Origin: Pholiota molesta
Lineage: Eukaryota; Basidiomycota; Agaricomycetes; Agaricales; Strophariaceae
Assembly: GCA_014925825.1 (NCBI GenBank)
Contig: JACGCK010000004.1
Span: 1,054,001-1,118,000, forward strand
Direction of reading: 5' to 3'
Length of the DNA: 64,000 nucleotides
The position numbers and the translations under genes were made by a program. Below, in pieces: positions 24,173-35,090 of this stretch (position 1 is its first letter; each line of letters opens with the position of its first letter). The notes under the pieces were generated by a model, which worked only from the letters and a program-made list of their open reading frames with translations, searched no databases and had not been told where the DNA came from.

Positions 24173-25427
24173 ATGTCCTTTTCTACGCTATCCTCCTTAT
24201 TTCGGTTCCGTGCGCCTTCAGTTTCTTGGGTTTCACGGGCTACAGACGGACACATCTACGGGAAGATAGTTACAAGAGCTATGTCTTCATCGCGAACGAG
24301 CGAACTACCCAAGTCTTCAATCCCCATCTTCACCACGGTTGCGGCGTACAGAGCATGGAGGAAAGAGGCTTTCCAGGCGAACAAAACTGTGGGTTATGTA
24401 CCGACAATGGGCGCCCTCCATGAAGGACATCTGTCTCTCGGTACGTGCCAGGTTGCATCGCACGCGATATCCTTTCAGCTCACACCAACGATGTTCTTAT
24501 CCAGTTAGACGATCTCTCGCAGAGAACGACCTCACCGTCATCTCCATCTTCGTCAACCCAGCCCAATTCGCCCCACACGAAGACCTCGCGACATATCCAC
24601 GGACCCTAGCGCGGGATCTCGAACTTCTCGAAGCGGAAAAGATACCCTCCACGCAAACGCCAGTGGATGTGCGCACCCCGTCGGCCGTGTTCCTCCCATC
24701 AGTGTCAGAAATGTACCCCTCGGGCATCGTACAGAACGTCGCGGAGCAGAAGGGCACCTTTGTCGAGGTGAAAGGGTACGGGCACCAGATGGAGGGCATG
24801 AGCAGGCCCACGTTCTTCCGCGGCGTGGCTACCATTGTCACTAAACTATTCAACGCTATCGAGGTACGTAGATTCGCTCATTGGTCCGTTTATCACCCAT
24901 AACTCTGATATATGCACACCACGCAGCCTACAAACGCGTACTTTGGCCAAAAAGACATCCAGCAAGCTCTCCTCCTCAAGCGCATGTGCCGCGACCTCCT
25001 CCTCTCGCACCCGGAGCCGCAGAACATGCACATCGTCCCCACCGCGCGCGACCCCGCCGACGGCCTCGCGCTCTCCTCGCGGAACGCCTACCTCACGCCC
25101 GCCAGCCGCCGCGTCGCGCCGACGCTCCGCCGTGCGCTGCTCGCGGCGGAACGCGCGTGGGACGCGGGGCGGGCGAAGGCCGAGTGCATCGCGCAGGCGC
25201 AGGCCGTGGTAGACGCGTGTGCGTGGGAGGCGCAGGCGGATGGGCGGGAGGTGGCGATGCGGCTGGATTATATCGAGATGAATGATGCGGAGAGCTTTGA
25301 GGTCGTGGATCCTCGGGCGCGCAAGGCGGATGTTGGGCTGGTGATCTTGAGTGGGGCGCTGAATGTGGATAAGACGCGCTTGATAGATAATATCCTTTTG
25401 GGAGACAGCGGTAAAGTCTTAGGATAG
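24173..25427 (+). CDS. PAN6: Pantoate--beta-alanine ligase (pantothenate synthetase)
   Basis: Model join(24173..24440,24505..24863,24927..25427), 375 residues, all GT-AG and in frame. PanC motifs: [17 protein letters not shown] (the HxGH nucleotidyl-transfer signature, with an MGALH ATP site), [21 protein letters not shown] (pantoate site), the [22 protein letters not shown] loop, YFGQKDIQQ (KD) and [10 protein letters not shown] (the ATP-binding SSRN). It condenses pantoate with beta-alanine using ATP to make pantothenate for coenzyme A. The first ATG gives an N-terminal extension of about 36 residues; a second ATG at 24281 (MSSSRTSEL) may be the cytosolic start. Slightly longer than bacterial PanC, as usual in fungi. 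Confidence 0.95.
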
Positions 25428-25775
25428 GATTACAAGATTCTGAATCATGTTCTCTTCGCGTGTCGGCTCTATCGGGATTTATTTGCGATCTCACGACATG
25501 CAGCCATGGGGAAGTACGACATGCCTGCACAAGAGAACATGTTCGATTTTCGAGTACGGGGTGACGCCTTCACTGGTAAAGGGAAAATGCCTAGGTTCAA
25601 CCTATTCTCTCCAGGTTAATTGATGAAGAACTGAGAATTGAGGGATCCTGGTGTCCAGAGCATGGCCTAAGTATTGACTCGAAAATAATGTAGACTGTGT
25701 CCCTATCAACAAAAATGCCAGCCTAACCAGGTAACTAATCCATCTGCTTTACAAAAACAGCCCAACAGCACCCTC
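25428..25775. other. Intergenic between convergent PAN6 and VPS9
   Basis: About 350 bp holding both 3' UTRs. No gene seen. Confidence 0.5.
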
Positions 25776-28669
25776 TCACGAATCCCCACTAATATCCAGC
25801 AACTGCTCTATACTCTTCCCCAGATCCCCATCATTGGCCTCCAGCACCCACTCCACCACCTCCAGATCCACACTCGGGAAGATCTGCCTCAGCGTCTCCC
25901 GCGACGCCGACGCCGCCTGCTCGTGCGCGGTATCGATCTGCGCCTGCACTCCCGCCAGGTCCAGCGCGGGCGTCGGGGTCCGGGATATATGCGCCCCTTC
26001 TCCGCCGCCGCCGTAATGCAGCCCGCCTGCGAGGCCGGGCCCAGCCAGGCTCTGCACGCGCGGGGGCAGCGGGGGAGGCACGCGAGTGTTCGGCGACGCG
26101 CCGCCGCTCGGCGGCGCCTGCCGCGACGGCCCCATCGCGAGCTGGTGTTTCGTGAACGGGCCCGGGCGCGAGGGCGTCTCTTCCGGTCCTCCGAACCCAG
26201 GCGAGGCGCCAGGCGACGCGGGGTTGAACGACGGCGACGGCACGCGCCGCACGCGCGGCTTGTACGGGGTTTGGATTGTGGGCGCGCCTGGGCCGTACGG
26301 CGTCTGCGGGGTTGTCGCCGATTGCGGTGTCTGCAGGGACTCCCACCCGCCCGACGTCGACGCGGCCGAGGCCGCCGCCGCCGATTCCGCGCGCTGCTCG
26401 CGGCCGAGCTCAAACGGCGCGAAGGGCCCCGGGAGGTAGGAGAGCTTGTTCAAGTTGTTCTCGGCGCCGTCGAGCGCCTCGGTGAAGATGCGACCGATGG
26501 CGTTGAGCGGTTTCGAAATGGTGTCGCCGGTTTTCTGGAGGAGGCGTTTCGCGTCTTCGGAAAGGGTTTGGGCGGGGGTGGGGAGGGAGAGAGGTTGAGC
26601 TGATTCTTCGCCAGCGTGCGGTGAGAGCACGCCCGGGCCTTGGAATTTGGTCTCGGCAAAGGAAAGCCGAGGTGATTGAGGTTCGGAAGGAGGGAGTGCT
26701 TGTATCGCCTCTTCGACGTTGCTGTAGAGAATTATTAAAGTTTGAAAGGTGAGACGAAGAACATAACATACTGCTCAAATTCCTCCTGGCTGATGTTGGA
26801 TAAGGATGTGTGGTCCATGGATTCTATAAAAGAAACTGCACCCATCTAAGGTGGAACGTTAGGCGATGCAATGTGAATAAATCATAAAACAATATACCAG
26901 ACTTGAAAGGTAATATCCAGCTTCACTTTGTAGTTTCTCTGGATTGCGGAATCGATTGATAAACCTGACGATGTCAATCGTAAAGTTAGCTGCAGATGCG
27001 CGATATAGTTACGTACTCCATATTTGACAGTAGATGTTCAGGATTCGCCTTGAGCACAACGAATATCAGAATTGGAACAAACGAATCTGCGCCCTCTTCT
27101 TTGTGTAAATGTCGAATCAGGCCTGAGTTGAGAGCAGAAATACGTCAGCAATGCTTCAATACTGGTTTGCGAAGTATGGCGGACCGAAGATGACCTTGCA
27201 ACAATTCAGAATACAGATCAATTTATCGCGAGGAGCTTTGTAATGGTTGATCTTCAATAGTTCTGCATAAAACTGTTAATTCAAGATCCACGAATAGATG
27301 AGTTTGTGTACCTTGTTCCGCAAACATCAAGAACCCTTTACTCCCTTCGCCCTCGGGGATATCAAGATGCTTCTCCTCCAACCATCCAAACAGCGCGATT
27401 CGTTGTGATAGCACTCGATCCCTTTCAAGGTCATCCGTCGTTATCGGTCGAGGGGGGTTAGCGAGAGGTAATTGTGGAGTGAATGTGCTTGAAGAGGGTG
27501 GTAAGGTCATTGCTCAGCCACACATAGTGTACGTCAACTGACAAATCATATAACCGGTTCATGACGAGCTTTTCCATGCCTTCCATGGCATTTTCAAAAT
27601 CGGCGTCAGAGGTGTTCTTCCATACGTCACATTCTCGCATTTGTGTGGAAATGAACTAAATGGTGGAGTGAAATATTAACAGTCACTTAGTCAGAAAGGA
27701 TTGTATAGAGCAACTAGAGAAGACGTACTGAGAGGAAATCATTGATTATCTTCACTTGATCATTTACTGTAAACGTCCGTTTTGCAAAATTGCTCAAGAA
27801 CCTAAGAATACAGAATGGATAAGGTGTTTGAATGGATACAAGAAAACATACGATCGCAAGTATTTAGATACAGGTTCCGCACTCTTCGACTTCATTTGAT
27901 CAAGGAACTTTTGGAAGTCAAATCCTCCATCGTTGGCCTTGGGTGCTGGCGAACCAGTGGCACTGCGTGGCTGATTAGGAGTAGGAGGTCCTGAGTCGAC
28001 AGCCTTTCCAGTATCTACTCTCCTTCCGCCATCTGACCCATCCTGCTGCGCTGCAAATGATGATAGGGTTGCCGGAGACGGTACAGCCCTCGCCGATGCA
28101 TCAATTGACTGCGGCCGCGAACGCGTCAGTGGTAGGGCGAAGCTCCTGGCCAACGAAGCAAAGGAGGGAAAGGCCGATGATGGTGAGGTGATAAGAACAG
28201 GCGCAGGAGTGGTGGGGACAGAATCTATAGGGTTTGGGCCAGGACTTGTGGGCGATGAGACATATATGTCCTTCACCGGAGGCTGGGGCGGCGATGGCGT
28301 CCGTGGGGGTGGCGGGTGGCCTTCCGAGGCCTCCCATGCATCGCGCGCTGCGCGTTCCTCCTCGCTCACCAAAGGATCGAATTCGCTGAGCACCTCCTTT
28401 GTCACTGCTGCGCTTCCGGGTTCTGAGGGTGGGGTGTCCTTCGCGGTGAATATCGGCTGGTCGAATATTGATGGATCAAGGACTGGCAGAGGCTTAGGCG
28501 GCTTTGTTTCTGGGACGACTTCGTCGGCTTCAGATGGGTTTTCATCTTGCCATGGATTGGGAGATACAAGGACATCTGGGGTGTTCAACGATGCAACGAC
28601 GGCTGGGGCTGCGATGGTGGAAGTGGAATCGGGTTCATCCTTCGTCGATATTGAGAGATCTGCCTTCAT
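25776..28669 (-). CDS. VPS9: VPS9-domain Rab5-family GEF with C-terminal CUE domain
   Basis: Model complement(join(25776..26721,26772..26845,26898..26964,27017..27122,27185..27262,27312..27487,27543..27655,27729..27801,27852..28669)) is in frame and gives 816 residues. The N-terminal ~270 residues are Pro/Ser-rich. The helical bundle and VPS9 core follow ([102 protein letters not shown]). [12 protein letters not shown] and GYYLSSL are hallmark VPS9 elements. A long linker leads to a CUE ubiquitin-binding domain at the end ([20 protein letters not shown]). The protein activates Rab5/Vps21 at endosomes and binds ubiquitin. The start at 28669 follows a probable 5' UTR intron; an upstream in-frame ATG exists. 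Confidence 0.93.
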
Positions 28670-28898
28670 AGCCTTGGAATTCGACCCGATGTGGCTAGAG
28701 AAGAAGAATGAACAAGTCAAGAGAAGGAGCCTTGTAATTATTTGAGTTGTCCAAGTCATTGATTCTGAAGGCTTGGCATTATTGGAAAGCACGTGGAAGA
28801 CGCGACTGATTAGCCGCTTATTTTCTGAGTTGCCGAAGTTTGTCCTCAACTTTTCATCCTTTGTCCTTCTTCAAAACTAACAGTCGTCTTGATCTTGT
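28670..28898. promoter_or_regulatory. Divergent promoter region between VPS9 and DNMT2
   Basis: Only 229 bp separate the two start codons, so transcription of both genes probably starts from this shared region. A likely 5' UTR intron acceptor (TTCTTCTTCTCTAG on the minus strand) lies just upstream of the VPS9 ATG. No specific factor site is claimed. Confidence 0.5.
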
Positions 28899-30362
28899 AT
28901 GACAATCAGAGCCCTAGAGTTCTACAGCGGCATAGGTGCACACTGTCTTCTCTGACATTGCATCAGTCTAACTGGTCGGATTCATATAAGGCGGTTTGCA
29001 CTTAGCATTGACGCGAAGCAATGTCGACGCCGACGTTGTCCAAGCTTTCGACTGGGATCAGACTGCCTGTCTAGTCTACAGCGCCAACTACGGAAAAAAT
29101 ATTGTCAGAAAAGTTTGTCTCACCTCTAAACCATGGCATCGGACACGTCAATATGTTCGCTTGCTCATAATTCTGCGACAGGTAGACATTTCCACTCTGA
29201 CTGCGTCCACGCTCTCGCCATATAACGCGAATCTTTGGCTTCTCTCACCAGCCTGTCAACCGTATACTGTGTTAAATCCCAATGCAAAAGGCGCGCAGGA
29301 TCCGCGAGCACACTCATTCTTGCATCTCGTCCAGAACGTTCTTCCGGAACTGGCGATCTCGAAGCAACATCCAGACCGGTTGCTCGTCGAAAATGTCGCT
29401 GGGTTTGAGGTAAGCATCTTTCAGGAAAGACATTATTCTTCCAACTGAAAAAGTGCTTCAGGACTCAAGTACGCGCCAAATTCTAGTTGAAACCCTGCGT
29501 TCAATCGGCTACACTACTCTGGAGCTCCTGCTCACACCACTCCAATTTGGCATCCCAAACTCCCGACTGCGCTACTACCTCCTTGCCAAAAAGCGTCCAT
29601 ATATTTTTTCTGACATCTCCCCAGATACCGCCAACGTAGTATGGCGACAAATACCTGGGCAGGGTATCTCCTGGTCCGATCCGCGGTTGGATGGAAAGTC
29701 CAAGACTGATGAAGATACTCTGAACTCGATAGTGGGAAAGATTAGCATATATCTGGATGAGGAGAGAGATGAGGAGCATTACCAACGATATAAGATCTCC
29801 GATAAAGTTCTGGAAAAATGGGGAAGACTATTTGACATCGTCCAGCCGTCAGCTAGGCGGACGTGCTGTTTTACGCGAGGTGCGCAATTTTATACGAGTT
29901 TATATCCAAAAATTGCTCTCTCATGATATCAGGCTATACACAACTCGTCGAACGTGCAGGCTCGATCCTACAAGAAAACGAAGACCTAGATGTATGTTAC
30001 TAATTCTCAAAACTTCCCTTCCTCCATAATGACTAACTTCTATGACTCCACAGACGACAATGACCTTCGATGCATTCCTCCACGCCCAATCTCTCGGAGC
30101 TCGGGACGCCGTTCGTCTCCTACATCCTCTCAAACTCCGCTATTTTGCACCGTCAGAGCTACTACGCATCTTCGCGTTTGAGCCTCCGTTTCCATCGCGT
30201 CACACATCCGAGGATACGACCAAAAATCCAGAGGAACAGAAGAAAACAGAGTTCATCTGGCCAGAAACGGTTTCCACCAAATCAAAATACAAGCTCATCG
30301 GGAACAGCGTCAATGTGCACGTAGTGCAGATGCTCATCGAGTATCTTTTCCGAGAACCCTGA
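28899..30362 (+). CDS. pmt1: DNMT2/TRDMT1-like tRNA (cytosine-5) methyltransferase
   Basis: Model join(28899..28935,28991..29112,29182..29409,29462..29879,29933..29991,30054..30362), 390 residues in frame. C5-methyltransferase motifs are in order: ALEFYSGIGG (motif I, AdoMet), a motif IV loop reading SPACQPYT, LLVENVAGFE (ENV, motif VI), PNSRLRYYLLAK (motif VIII), the Dnmt2-specific CFT (RRTCCFTRGY), and a C-terminal YKLIGNSVNVHVV (motif X). The catalytic Cys is present. Animal and plant enzymes have PPCQ here; this one has PACQ (fission yeast Pmt1 also departs from PPCQ). Dnmt2 methylates C38 of tRNA-Asp. The stop at 30360-30362 directly abuts the stop of the next, convergent gene. Confidence 0.93.
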
Positions 30363-31379
30363 TCATGCGACGTGGATTTTTGCAACCAGGCCGTAATGGT
30401 CACTTGCCCATACACTTTCGGTTTTGTTCTTGCTGGAGGGAACTGATACTTTTAGTCCCACCCCGACCCTTTCCATACCCTTGGCCTCCAAATTCCCTGC
30501 AAGGAGTACCTTATCCATCCGCCGTCGCGGATACCTGCTCGGCGGCTGGTAACCCCATGTATGGTCCTCTTCCTGATCCTTTCTTTGCTGGCCCTCGGTC
30601 CCTGGCACGGAGCTCTCTCGTGTTGCAGTCCATGCATCTACAAGACCCAAGCGCTCCGGCAGACACCCGTCTAGAGGGCCGATAGGGTTCATGTCGCCTC
30701 CTACCAATCCACCGTGCACTTCCGGTGCGTGGAGGAACTCTGCGACCGATGCAAGCTGTTTTTGACGCATCTGATCGCTCGGTCCGCTCAGCGACTCGAG
30801 ATGCGTATTCGCAATGCGGACGACCTTTTCCGGGTGGACACGGAGGTCCACGTACAGCGCCTCGCGCGCCATCGTCGTGTTTGCGAAGGGGTTGCGGAAG
30901 ACCTTGGCTACCATGGGTGTGAGCGTTCGCGAGATGAGAGTGACGACGCCGTAGCGCGCATCCCGATGTGCCCAGGTGGCAGTAGAGACGGAGGTGAGGG
31001 CGAAGGACGCGCGGACCATGGGATGCTCGAGAAGGGCGGGGAAGCAATTGTAGTGGAATTCTTGGAGGAGAACTACTATGTGCGCGGGCGAATGTCGTTC
31101 AGGGGAGGAAGATAACGGATCGACGACGGTGTGTTGGAGGTGTGACAGGATGGCCGTAAGCCGTTGAGCTTGATAGGGCTTCATGAAATCCACGTTCCAT
31201 GTCACCACCGTGAAACTCGCCGCGCCACTGATAGTGGATGTCTGGTTAAGCGCTTGCGGTGCTTTGGACTCCCATTTGCCAGCATCTTGGTTGAATTCAT
31301 AGAACGGCTGCTCCTGGATCACCTTGGCTGTCGTTTGCTTTTCGAACGTCCCTTGTGCTTCGCTTACATGCGCGTCCAT
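30363..31379 (-). CDS. Endonuclease/exonuclease/phosphatase (EEP) family protein, TDP2-like
   Basis: Single-exon frame; the start is taken at MDAHVSEAQ (31379), although the frame stays open to 31583. EEP-fold motifs in order: VVTWNVDFM, VVLLQEFHYN (metal-binding Glu), THLES, GGDMNPIG and a C-terminal ASDHYGLVAKI (catalytic His). This set matches Mg-dependent nucleases/phosphatases of the TDP2/APE/synaptojanin superfamily. The TWN, LQE, GDxN and SDH pattern is nearest to TDP2-like 5'-tyrosyl-DNA phosphodiesterases, which I infer without alignment. About 338 residues. It is convergent with DNMT2, with adjacent stop codons, so the transcripts must overlap at their 3' ends. Confidence 0.85.
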   Translation of the reverse strand: MDAHVSEAQGTFEKQTTAKVIQEQPFYEFNQDAGKWESKAPQALNQTSTISGAASFTVVTWNVDFMKPYQAQRLTAILSHLQHTVVDPLSSSPERHSPAHIVVLLQEFHYNCFPALLEHPMVRASFALTSVSTATWAHRDARYGVVTLISRTLTPMVAKVFRNPFANTTMAREALYVDLRVHPEKVVRIANTHLESLSGPSDQMRQKQLASVAEFLHAPEVHGGLVGGDMNPIGPLDGCLPERLGLVDAWTATRESSVPGTEGQQRKDQEEDHTWGYQPPSRYPRRRMDKVLLAGNLEAKGMERVGVGLKVSVPSSKNKTESVWASDHYGLVAKIHVA

Positions 31380-31864
31380 ACCAAGTAGTCGAGTGTCTTG
31401 AGCGCCCAAGGATCGAAATCGAAGGTGAAACCCAAGATGAAGAGTTGTGACATTGGCCTCCAGTCGCTTGATGGCATGTGGCGTGACTGATCTGTACAGA
31501 CACCGTAACATCAAGCAAAGTGAAAGCGGCAAGCGGGAGTTGAAGGTGAAGGAGGGAAGGCAGCGAGAAATGAGCCTCTGCAACTAGGACAGAGGATGAC
31601 GCGATGACGGTTGAGAAAAAAGGATCAACAGACCTTGTGTCTCAACTTTTCGTCTCGGTGGTCAGAAGAGACTAGAGTCACACGCATGCTGTTCAAGCAT
31701 CATGATCTGGATGTGCCACGTCCTTAAATTGCAAGATCAGGACGAGGGAACTATGTGTACCGTATGAATGTTTTGGCTGTTAACGTTCGCGTACTACTCA
31801 AATTGACAAATAGGCTCTGGCATTTCTACTGGTGTTGAACAAATAATGTCAACTCAGAACAACG

Positions 31865-31968
31865 TGCCCCATGGCTGAGTTGGTTACAGCGTCCGACTGT
31901 TATACACTGATACTAGCTGCCTGGTAGTTGCAATCGGAAGGTCGAGAGTTCGAGCCTCTCTGGGGCAG
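31865..31968 (+). tRNA. tRNA-Asn (GTT) with a 30-nt intron
   Basis: Acceptor TGCCCCA pairs with TGGGGCA, with discriminator G. The D arm is GCTG-AGTTGGTTA-CAGC, the anticodon stem TCCGA/TCGGA, and the T arm GAGAG-TTCGAGC-CTCTC. The anticodon loop is C-T-GTT-A, then an intron at the canonical 37/38 position (31903..31932), then A. Anticodon 31899-31901 is GTT. B box GGTTCGAxxCC-like and A box are present. A run of five T directly after the gene (about 31973) is the Pol III terminator. The spliced form resembles yeast tRNA-Asn. Confidence 0.92.
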
Positions 31969-34127
31969 TTCCTTTTTAATTTTATCCACCGACGTTTAAG
32001 TGAGAGAGGCCAAAGATACCCAGTCAGCGGCCGAGGAGAATTTTTGGCAAGCGTGGGCGTATGTTTGCTTTTTTTTTTTTTTTTGCGCCGAAGGTGGAAC
32101 AACCATCGAATCAACGAGTGACTTGTAAAATTCTGTCGCGGTGTAAAGACATACCACAAATTATCTTGGGTTATGTAGTTAAGTATATAAGCTGATTATC
32201 GAAGAAAGAGGTTTTTCTGAAGAGTAAAGGAAGGTTAGAAGGCAGCGCTGCCTAACATGGTTTGAGAAGATCCCTACTTTCAGACATCTCAATCATTTGA
32301 CAAAGGTTGACTTTCGGGATTCTTACCACCTCTGTGCACAGAAGCCATTCTAATTTTTGGTCTGGTAAAAGGACTTAGAGTATACGGTTCGGTGGAGAAT
32401 AGCCGCTTAAACAATTGTAAGCCCGATTCAGAGTAAAAAAATAATGCAGGCAAGTGTGGTAGATCTCTGTCAGACCTCTTCGACGATGAAAAAGCTCTCC
32501 AAATGCAACTTTCGAAAAACAATGGCGAAGGCATTAAAGGTAGCTTTTAGCCAAGTCTACTCTCAATAGCAATTATCTAGTTCCGGAACAAGATGTCTTC
32601 GAAGTCTGTGATATGGATTTGAAGGCATGGAGAGGCAGACTGGCGCAGGAGCAATCTTACCTGTGATCATGAGGAGCCTTGTTATTGAGATTTGTTTGTT
32701 ATTTTTACCATTCCAATTGCATACGCACATAGCGGATGTGGCGTTGCACGCGGTGGCACAGAGCCAGAGTAGCCTCAGCTCCAAAATATCACAGACACCT
32801 GGAGATCTAAGCTCGTCCTATGTGAAAGAAAATCGGTGTGCCGCAAGTTGATTACGTTGTCCATCTTGTGATAAAATGCCCCGGTCTGGTTACACATGAT
32901 GCATTGAAGAGGGTTTATATAGATTACCCTCATGTCATTGCCATGATCTATCAAAAAGGAAGGTTTGTGTTCTATGTCGATTTGAATGCCGACTTACCTC
33001 TAGGCTCTAAGTGCATACGAGACGAGACATCAGCCCACATTTCCAATATATAAAATGAGAATTCATACACACCAGTACACATCCCAGCGGCGTTCCGCGT
33101 CCGGGCATGGCTAAAACTCTGATCATGAGCCACGGAATCGAGTATTGGGCCTCCGAGCGCTATTTCCAGCTTGGCCAAAATTTCGAGCGCCAAAAATACT
33201 TACAGCGGGCCCGATGGCCCAGTGCAGGGCATCCAAGTACGATATGTATGACGAGGATAAACGGACCAAGCCAACGACGTCGCGGCTTCATTTATGTGCG
33301 ATGTGTGTCCACTGTGATTGATATAAAAATAGACGTGCCACTGATGTATGACAATGTTCCCTGTATGGAAATGTGCAAAGGCGGAGACTTCTATCGCCGT
33401 CCTGTGTCCGCTGGATGGGGAATAATTGAGCATTGGCTGTGCACTGCTGTGCGTGTTAATAGTTGTGTATTAGCCCGAAATTACCTGCCAGTAATGTTGT
33501 TTGACGCTGAGGGCCATGTGCTTGATTTCTTAGTCGTGCAGGCCGAGGGTGTCGGCCCTCGGGCCTTTGTGAGGGATTGATGCTTTGCCGTAAATCTAGA
33601 CAAGAGGGAAAGCCGCAGGCAGGACCGCAGTATAGGTATACGTATGTGAGCGACAAACATAGATATGTAGCAGTTATTGGGCTTCGATGTTGATGCCCGA
33701 ATGCAACGAGAACGTCGAGCAAAATTCTCGGTGCACACAGATGAGAGAAACTTGAGAAGCCAAAAATCTCTTGGCAATGAGAGGAGACGTGGCTGCCAGC
33801 TGGTAGCACAGCAGCCGTAGTTGGGTATTGGGTGGACTGCAAAGTAAGACGGAGATGAAGGTTTGGTGTGGCAGTGTGGGCGGCCGGAGGCTGAATCAGC
33901 CGAGGCGGCCAAACTGGGAAGTTGCTTTAACGCCGCCCTGAGTTTAAGTTTTCATCATCGCGACGCGTCTTGCTTCCCACCACCATCATCCCCATACCCC
34001 TTTCTACGATACCCCTCTCAAAAGCGTCGACGCCCTTCTTACGCTCGACTGCACCCACTCTCCGCAATACTTAATCGTTTTGCCACTTTTCTAGTCTCCT
34101 TCAGACCCCCCACCACCCATCACCACC
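31969..34127. other. Gene-poor 2.2 kb; poly-T tract, no supported gene
   Basis: A run of about 20 T lies near 32070. Several medium open frames exist (for example 33107-33580 plus and 33043-32972 minus), but none shows a recognisable family or a consistent splice pattern. It may hold unrecognised or degenerate coding sequence. The final 200 bp (CT-rich, 33.95-34.12 kb) is a likely promoter and 5' UTR for the next gene. Confidence 0.4.
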
Positions 34128-35090
34128 ATGGGCCGCGCATTCTACTCTCAAACATACGTTTCGGCCCCCGTTATCCACACTGAGCCTGAGCCCACCCCCA
34201 TGTGCGAGCGCTGGACCTCCTGGAACCATTTCGACCCGGATTCAGAAGAGTTCTTCCAGGATGCTGAGTACGAGGCGTTCATCGACCCTGCCCAGCGCGC
34301 CCGCGAACAGGCTGCAGCAATCACCGCGGCCGCCCATGCTTCCACCGCGACCGGCATGTCCGACCTCTCCGATTCAATTTCGAGCGCGGACAGCATGGGC
34401 GAGGGGGAACAGCAGCAGCAGCGCCAAGGCGGTGCCAGCACGAACAATAGCCCAATGGCGGTTGGCGCCGACGACCCCGCGATGCTCATCGCCGGCGTGT
34501 ACACGAATCGCACCGCGCGATGGGCCAACAACACCGCCGATGCTGACGCCGAGGACGACGAAGACACCATGATCTCCAGTCCGACTGAGTGGCAGCCCCC
34601 GACCGAGATACAGGATTTGCTGGCAAGGAGCACCTACAATAACAGCGCATCACCCTTACCAACGCCGCCAGCGTTCGTCCCCTCCCAAAGCACACGCTCC
34701 CCCGCGCTCCGCCGCACGATGCCCATCTCGCCCATTACCATTACACGCACGCGGGTGGAGCACCGAGACACAGACGCGGACGCTATGCCCGAGCGCTCGC
34801 CTTCTCCAGTGTCTCCGCGTGCGCCCGCTACGCCGCCGCCGATGGCGTATCGTTTACACCCCGCGCGGGCTGTGCGGCCAATGGCGCTGGCCACGCCGTC
34901 CCCGCCGCCGAGCGTGACGCCGCGGGTCTACTCGTGGCAGCACCACAGGATGCCTGCGGTGCCGCCGAGCCCGACGGCGACGAGGGAGCGGGAACGGGAG
35001 GGCCCGCTGACGAATCCGCTGGCGCGGATGTCGTTTGTGCGCATCGATGCTGGGCCGACTAGGGTGCGCATTCCGAATACGGTGATGTAG
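34128..35090 (+). CDS. Hypothetical disordered protein (320 aa)
   Basis: A single long exon with GC-rich codon use and a good start context (CACCATGG). The N-terminus (MGRAFYSQTYVSAPVIHTEP…ERWTSWNHFDPDSEEFFQDAEYEAF) is the only part that looks ordered. The remainder is Ala/Ser/Pro/Thr-rich with a QQQQ run, an acidic stretch (DADAEDDEDT) and several SPxxP sites. The end, MSFVRIDAGPTRVRIPNTVM, looks conserved rather than random. No known domain, signal peptide or membrane segment. The CT-rich upstream region resembles strong fungal promoters, suggesting real expression. Confidence 0.65.
   Translation: MGRAFYSQTYVSAPVIHTEPEPTPMCERWTSWNHFDPDSEEFFQDAEYEAFIDPAQRAREQAAAITAAAHASTATGMSDLSDSISSADSMGEGEQQQQRQGGASTNNSPMAVGADDPAMLIAGVYTNRTARWANNTADADAEDDEDTMISSPTEWQPPTEIQDLLARSTYNNSASPLPTPPAFVPSQSTRSPALRRTMPISPITITRTRVEHRDTDADAMPERSPSPVSPRAPATPPPMAYRLHPARAVRPMALATPSPPPSVTPRVYSWQHHRMPAVPPSPTATREREREGPLTNPLARMSFVRIDAGPTRVRIPNTVM

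Noticed and set aside
25831..26603. Several GC-rich open frames overlapping the last VPS9 exon
   Set aside because: Shadows of the Pro/Ala/Gly-rich linker; only the frame ending in the CUE domain is supported.
32060..32090. Run of about 20 T
   Set aside because: Considered as the poly-A of a retroposed copy on the minus strand, but no adjacent gene-like sequence or target duplication was found.
33107..33580. 157-codon plus-strand open frame
   Set aside because: No family resemblance and mixed composition; opposite-strand frames are equally long. Left as uncertain non-coding.
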